Assembly: GCF_030817535.1 (NCBI RefSeq) | Contig: NZ_JAUSZL010000002.1 | Coordinates: 5,146,001-5,210,000 of the forward strand | Origin: Streptomyces sp. V3I8 | Lineage (GTDB): Bacteria > Actinomycetota > Actinomycetes > Streptomycetales > Streptomycetaceae | Direction of reading: 5' to 3' | Length of the DNA stretch: 64,000 nucleotides | Shown here: positions 60,304 to 64,000 of the stretch, piece after piece | Numbering within the stretch: position 1 is the stretch's first letter | Layout of the letters: the number at the start of each line of letters is the position of its first letter | The notes under the pieces: model-generated | What the model was told of the DNA's origin: nothing | The model's database searches: none | The model's input: the letters and a program-made list of their open reading frames with translations, nothing else | Program-made: the position numbers and the translations under genes

Positions 60304-61671
60304 ATGTCCAGGATCAGGGGCATGCGCGGACACCTTGCTTCCTCGATCGCCGTCACATGCGCGGCCGCCCTGGCCCTTCCGTCGGCCCTGTCCTCGGACG
60401 CCGCGGCCACCCCCTCGCCGGCCGGTGAGAGGGTGACCGGACGAACGGCGCACGCCCGCCCCGCACACCCGGGGGCGGCGATGCCCCCGGACCTCGCCGC
60501 CGCGATCCCGGGCAGCACTCAGTCCCTCCCACTGGCCCCCCTCGCCCCCGGCACCCCCCGGTCCGAGCCCGCGCCCTCGGGCGACCGCGCCGTGCCCCCC
60601 GCGGCCGCCCCGGAGCAGGGCCTGGCCCGGCGGGACGTACGGCACTTCTCTCTCGTGGGCGTCGTCTGGGACGACCCGGACAGCCGACTCCACGGCCGGA
60701 TCCAGGTCCGTACCCGCGCCTTCGGCACCACGCACTGGTCCGCCTGGCAGGACGTGGACGTCCACAACGACGAGCACGCGGCCGACCCCGGCACCCCGGA
60801 ACGCACCTCCGGCCGGGTGCGGGGCTCCACCGCCCCCCTGTGGGTGGGCGACTCGGACGGCGTGGAAGTCCGCGTCCAGGGGGAGGCGGACGGCAGGACC
60901 GGCGCCGACGGCAGGGCCGCCGGCGCCGAACCCCTGCCCAGGGGCCTGCACGTCGAACTGGTCGACCCCGGCACCGAATCCGCGCCCCCCGGCGCCACCG
61001 AGATCCCGGCCCTCGGCCGGAAGGAGACACGCGCCGACCTGCCGGCCACCCGCGGCGCGAAGCCGTACATCGGTGCCCGTCCGCGGATCGTCACCCGCCG
61101 GGGCTGGGGCGCCGACGAAGGGCTCCGCGAGCGGAACCTCAGCTACACGAAGACGGTGAAGGCCGCCTTCGTCCACCACAGCGCGTCGGGCAACAACTAC
61201 CGCTGCGCGCAAGCCTCTTCCGTCATCCGCAGCATCTACCGCTACCACGTGAAGAGCAGCGGATGGCGTGACATCGGCTACAACTTCCTCGTCGACAAGT
61301 GCGGAACCATCTACGAGGGCAGGGCCGGTGGCGTGGCCAAGCCCGTGATGGGCGCGCACACGCGCGGTTTCAACAGCAAGAGCATGGGGATCGCCGTCCT
61401 CGGGAGTTTCGGCGCCGCGAACCCGCCCGCCGCCGCGGTGAAGGCCGTCGCCCGGCTCACGGCATGGAAGCTCGGCCTCTACGGGGCGAACCCGCGCGGC
61501 AAGACCCACCTCACGTCGGGAGGCGGGAACCTGTACCGGAAGGGAAGGAAGGTACGGCTCAACGTCATCTCCGGCCACCGGGACGGGTTCGCCACCGCAT
61601 GCCCGGGTGGCCGGCTCTACGCGAAGCTCGGCACGGCCCGTGCCACGTCGGCCCGCTACCAGGGACGGTGA
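60304..61671 (+). CDS. Secreted PGRP-type N-acetylmuramoyl-L-alanine amidase
   Basis: 455 residues from ATG 60304; ATG 60322 would also give a good signal peptide (SSIAVTCAAALALPSALSSD). A Pro/Ala-rich linker is followed by a beta-rich region (~105-240). The amidase_2/PGRP domain (~255-450) has RGWGADEGL. Zinc ligands are His in AAFVHHSASGN and the late His and Cys in VISGHRDGFATACPGG. Also present are GYNFLVDKCGTIYEGRAGG and GAHTRGFNSKSMGIAVLG. It should cut the amide between MurNAc and the stem peptide in the wall. It diverges from the AMP-binding gene. Confidence 0.92.
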   Translation: MSRIRGMRGHLASSIAVTCAAALALPSALSSDAAATPSPAGERVTGRTAHARPAHPGAAMPPDLAAAIPGSTQSLPLAPLAPGTPRSEPAPSGDRAVPPAAAPEQGLARRDVRHFSLVGVVWDDPDSRLHGRIQVRTRAFGTTHWSAWQDVDVHNDEHAADPGTPERTSGRVRGSTAPLWVGDSDGVEVRVQGEADGRTGADGRAAGAEPLPRGLHVELVDPGTESAPPGATEIPALGRKETRADLPATRGAKPYIGARPRIVTRRGWGADEGLRERNLSYTKTVKAAFVHHSASGNNYRCAQASSVIRSIYRYHVKSSGWRDIGYNFLVDKCGTIYEGRAGGVAKPVMGAHTRGFNSKSMGIAVLGSFGAANPPAAAVKAVARLTAWKLGLYGANPRGKTHLTSGGGNLYRKGRKVRLNVISGHRDGFATACPGGRLYAKLGTARATSARYQGR

Positions 61672-61734
61672 GGTCCGGCACACCGGACGGCAGCGCGGTC
61701 GCGGGGGTCCGGGGACGGCAGCCCCCGGGATCGG

Positions 61735-61784
61735 GACGGGAAGACGGGAAGACGGGAAGACGGGAAGACGGGAAGACGGGAAGG
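61735..61784. repeat. 8-bp tandem repeat, five copies
   Basis: AAGACGGG repeated exactly at 61741, 61749, 61757, 61765 and 61773, with partial units at both ends. It lies in the 140-base gap between the convergent amidase and glycosylase genes. Confidence 0.9.
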
Positions 61785-61811
61785 GGCGGCGGGGGCGAGG
61801 AAACCCGCCCC

Positions 61812-62828
61812 TCACAACCTTCCGATGTCCCCGCGGGACCGCTTCGGCTGCCGCCGGGCCGGTGTCCGCCCGCTCAGCAGGATCAACCGGACGGCCCGAT
61901 GCCGCTGCCCCGCGTACGGCTCCAGCAGCGTCAGCATGACGGAGTCGTCCGCGTTCCGGTCCCCCGCCAGCGCGTACCCCACGATCCCGGGCAGGTTGAG
62001 GTCCCCGACGGTCACCTCGTCCGCCGCCCCATGACTGCGCTGCACGACCTCCGCCGAGGTCCACGGCCCCACCCCCGGCACCACCTCGAGCCGCTTGCGC
62101 GCCGCGACCGCGTCGAGGGCCACGGCCTCCTCCATCCGCCGGGCCACCCGCACGACCCGCAGGATCGTCGACGCCCGCTTGTCGTCGACTCCGGCCCGGT
62201 GCCATTCCCACGAGGGGATCAGCGCCCACACCCGCGGTTCGGGCATCACGAACATGCGCCGGTCGACGGGCCCCGGCCCGGGCGCGGGCACGCCGTACCT
62301 GCGGACGAGCGCCCGCCAGGCCCGGTAGGCCTCGTCCGTCGTGACCTTCTGCTCGAGGATCGACGGGATCAGCGACTCCAGCACCAGCCCGGTACGCGTC
62401 AGCCGCAGCCCGGGCCGCCGGTGCCGGGCCGCCGCGAGCAGCCGGTGCCGGGGCTCGAAGGCTCCGGGATCGTCCGACTCCCCGAGCATCCGGGGCAGCT
62501 GGTCGAGCAGCCACTCCGCGCCCGGCCCCCACGCCTCCCCGTGCACGGCGCCCGCGCGGGCGGACACCCGCAGCGTCCCGGGCCCGACAGGGGTGAGGCC
62601 GGCCCGCCACACGGACCCGTCGGCGGACATGCAGAAGGTCGGATCGGCGGGACCCCGCCGCAACGGCCCGAGCACGAGCCGCAGATCGAGCGGCCAGGGC
62701 GGCACCCAGCTGCGCGTCCGCCCGCCGGCGGGCGTGCCGGCGGGCGGCGCCGACCGGGGCGAGGGCACACCGGCCCACCCGCCGCGCACGGTCGTACGCG
62801 TGGTCCGCTGTTCGAAGCGTCCGGCCAC
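61812..62828 (-). CDS. AlkA-like DNA-3-methyladenine glycosylase (HhH-GPD)
   Basis: 338 residues. The C-terminal base-excision domain has VLESLIPSILEQKVTTDEAY. The helix-hairpin-helix is KRLEVVPGVGPWTSAEVVQR, followed by the catalytic Asp in DEVTVGDLNLPG. It probably removes alkylated bases from DNA. ATG 62828 is the start. The basic C-terminus (RQPKRSRGD) may aid DNA contact. Substrate range cannot be read from sequence. Confidence 0.85.
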   Translation of the reverse strand: MAGRFEQRTTRTTVRGGWAGVPSPRSAPPAGTPAGGRTRSWVPPWPLDLRLVLGPLRRGPADPTFCMSADGSVWRAGLTPVGPGTLRVSARAGAVHGEAWGPGAEWLLDQLPRMLGESDDPGAFEPRHRLLAAARHRRPGLRLTRTGLVLESLIPSILEQKVTTDEAYRAWRALVRRYGVPAPGPGPVDRRMFVMPEPRVWALIPSWEWHRAGVDDKRASTILRVVRVARRMEEAVALDAVAARKRLEVVPGVGPWTSAEVVQRSHGAADEVTVGDLNLPGIVGYALAGDRNADDSVMLTLLEPYAGQRHRAVRLILLSGRTPARRQPKRSRGDIGRL

Positions 62829-62918
62829 GGATGAGGTCCTTCGGGAAGTGCGCAGACGCGCGGGTGCTCAGGTGTCCCTCCGGGGGACGCAGGCAGAAGA
62901 CTAGGCGTGGCCCGCAGG

Positions 62919-64000
62919 TCACCGCACCTCGATGAACGCCCCCGCATCCCGCTCGGGCCGCGCCTTCGGCTCCTCGGCCGCGTGGCCGACGGCGACGGCG
63001 CCCATGGGGTCCCAGCCGGCCGGCAGCGCGAGCACGTCCCGTACGACGTCCCGGCAGAACATCGTCGACGACACCCACGCGGACCCGAGCCGCTCCCCGG
63101 CGAGCGCGACCAGGAAGTTCTGCACTCCGGCGCCCGCGGCGACCACGAACATCTCCCGCTCGGCCCCGTCGCGCCGGTCGTCGCCGTAGGTGTGCGAGCC
63201 GTCCATGACGAGACACGGCACGACCAGGTACGGGGCGTCGCGCAGCACGTCCCCGCGGCGCACCCGCCTCTCGATGGACTCCGCGCTCTTCCCGTCCCGC
63301 TGCAGGTCGGCGATCCAGGCGTCCCGCATGGCGTCGAGGAGCCGCGTGCGCGACCCGGCCGACTCCAGGAGGACGAACCGCCACGGCGTCGTGTGGTGCG
63401 GCGCGGGCGCGGTCACCGCCGCGGCCACCGCACGCCGTACGGCACCGGGGTCGACCGGCTCGTCGGTGAAGGCCCGTACGGTACGGCGCCGGGTGACGGC
63501 CTCCCGTACGGCCTCGGAGGTGCCGAGCCGGAACATGTCGTCGCGGGCCCCCCTGACCAGGGCCCGGGTCCCCTCGTCCGCGCCGTCCGCACCCTGCGCG
63601 CCGACGACGTGGGACAACCCGCGCACGACGGCGACCGGCAGTCCGGCGGCCTTGCCCTTGACCAGGTCGCCCGCGGCGGCGAGCTCGTCGGCGGTGGCGA
63701 CGACGGTGGCGCCGAGCGGATTGCCGTGCGCGTCCGTGCCGCCCCGCAGGTCGTCGAGCACGCGCACGCCGGCGGCGCCGATGGCGACATCGGTGAGCCC
63801 GGTCCGCCAGGGCCGCCCGAACGTGTCCGTGACGAGGACGCCGACCTCGACGCCGAGGGCGTCCCGCAGGCCGTCGCGGATCGTCCGCGCGGAGGCGTCG
63901 GGGTCCTCGGGCAGCAGCAGCACGGTCCCGGCGGGCGTGTTGGAGGCGTCGACCCCGGCGGCGGCCATCACCAGCCCCTGCCGGTTCTCCACGATCCGCA
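62919..64000 (-). CDS. fbiB: F420-0:gamma-glutamyl ligase with nitroreductase-like domain (5' end outside window)
   Basis: Adds gamma-linked glutamates to coenzyme F420; the C-terminal FMN domain participates in dehydro-F420 reduction in actinobacteria. The frame is open to the window edge, so the N-terminal ~100 residues are missing. The ligase part has [40 protein letters not shown] and [17 protein letters not shown]. The nitroreductase part has [32 protein letters not shown] and [20 protein letters not shown]. The internal GTG at 63992 is not the start. Confidence 0.93.
   Translation of the reverse strand, partial: RIVENRQGLVMAAAGVDASNTPAGTVLLLPEDPDASARTIRDGLRDALGVEVGVLVTDTFGRPWRTGLTDVAIGAAGVRVLDDLRGGTDAHGNPLGATVVATADELAAAGDLVKGKAAGLPVAVVRGLSHVVGAQGADGADEGTRALVRGARDDMFRLGTSEAVREAVTRRRTVRAFTDEPVDPGAVRRAVAAAVTAPAPHHTTPWRFVLLESAGSRTRLLDAMRDAWIADLQRDGKSAESIERRVRRGDVLRDAPYLVVPCLVMDGSHTYGDDRRDGAEREMFVVAAGAGVQNFLVALAGERLGSAWVSSTMFCRDVVRDVLALPAGWDPMGAVAVGHAAEEPKARPERDAGAFIEVR

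Noticed and set aside
60190..63384. 1064-residue minus-strand open frame
   Set aside because: Overlaps the amidase, glycosylase and fbiB genes in a wrong frame.
1..64000. tRNA genes, insertion sequences or prophage
   Set aside because: No cloverleaf-type sequences, transposase motifs or phage structural genes were found by reading both strands; a dedicated scan was not possible.

Overview
The window is chromosomal DNA from a Streptomyces-type actinomycete. The evidence is very high GC, strongly GC-biased third codon positions, many GTG and TTG starts, long antisense shadow frames, and a Streptomyces gene set: spc/alpha ribosomal operon, glmM, a second-type glmS, nnrD, alr, the t6A cluster, stacked LytR-CpsA-Psr (LCP) genes and fbiB. 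No tRNA, rRNA, prophage, insertion sequence or CRISPR array was seen.

Layout. 1-6014: end of the spc/alpha ribosomal operon (partial adk, map, infA, rpmJ, rpsM, rpsK, rpoA, rplQ, truA). 6081-14047: a lipoprotein of unknown function divergent from a five-gene cassette that looks like a poly-gamma-glutamate (PGA) type capsule system: capA lipoprotein, a 777-residue membrane protein with two TM-HAMP modules and no output domain, capB, capC, and an NlpC/P60 hydrolase. 14078-20368: rplM-rpsI, glmM, a DUF389 membrane protein, coaA and small genes. 20388-30124: a TetX-like flavin monooxygenase, glmS, acpS, a secreted protein, nnrD/E, alr, an alpha/beta hydrolase and tsaE. 30234-33946: a candidate small protein behind a palindrome, a catalytically dead L,D-transpeptidase-like protein, then tsaB-rimI-tsaD and a coupled small gene.

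34003-40813: a bxl-like beta-xyloside uptake locus (GH3 enzyme, two permeases, Tat/lipoprotein binding protein) divergent from a LacI-family regulator, with CGAA-N3-TTCG operator candidates. 40898-43894: a first LCP gene, a DGPF/YCII protein and an ECF42-type sigma factor whose 3' end runs into a seven-copy 38-bp tandem repeat. 44291-49271: an M19 dipeptidase homologue that has lost its metal ligands, a VOC protein and a CGNR regulator flanking a large palindrome, a UDP-sugar dehydrogenase and an acyl-CoA dehydrogenase. 49360-60193: five more LCP genes with a thioesterase, a family-2 glycosyltransferase and a truncated AMP-binding protein; this is a cell-wall glycopolymer attachment region. 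60304-64000: a PGRP-type amidase, an AlkA-like glycosylase and partial fbiB.

Much of the window converges on the cell envelope: GlmM and GlmS make UDP-GlcNAc precursor, Alr makes D-alanine, Ugd makes UDP-glucuronate, LCP proteins attach glycopolymers to peptidoglycan, and the cap cassette would add an anionic gamma-glutamyl polymer. The most unusual items are the double-HAMP protein in the cap cassette, two pseudoenzymes (L,D-transpeptidase-like and M19), the repeated intergenic hairpin element present in both orientations, the 38-bp minisatellite, and several strong palindromes in divergent promoters.
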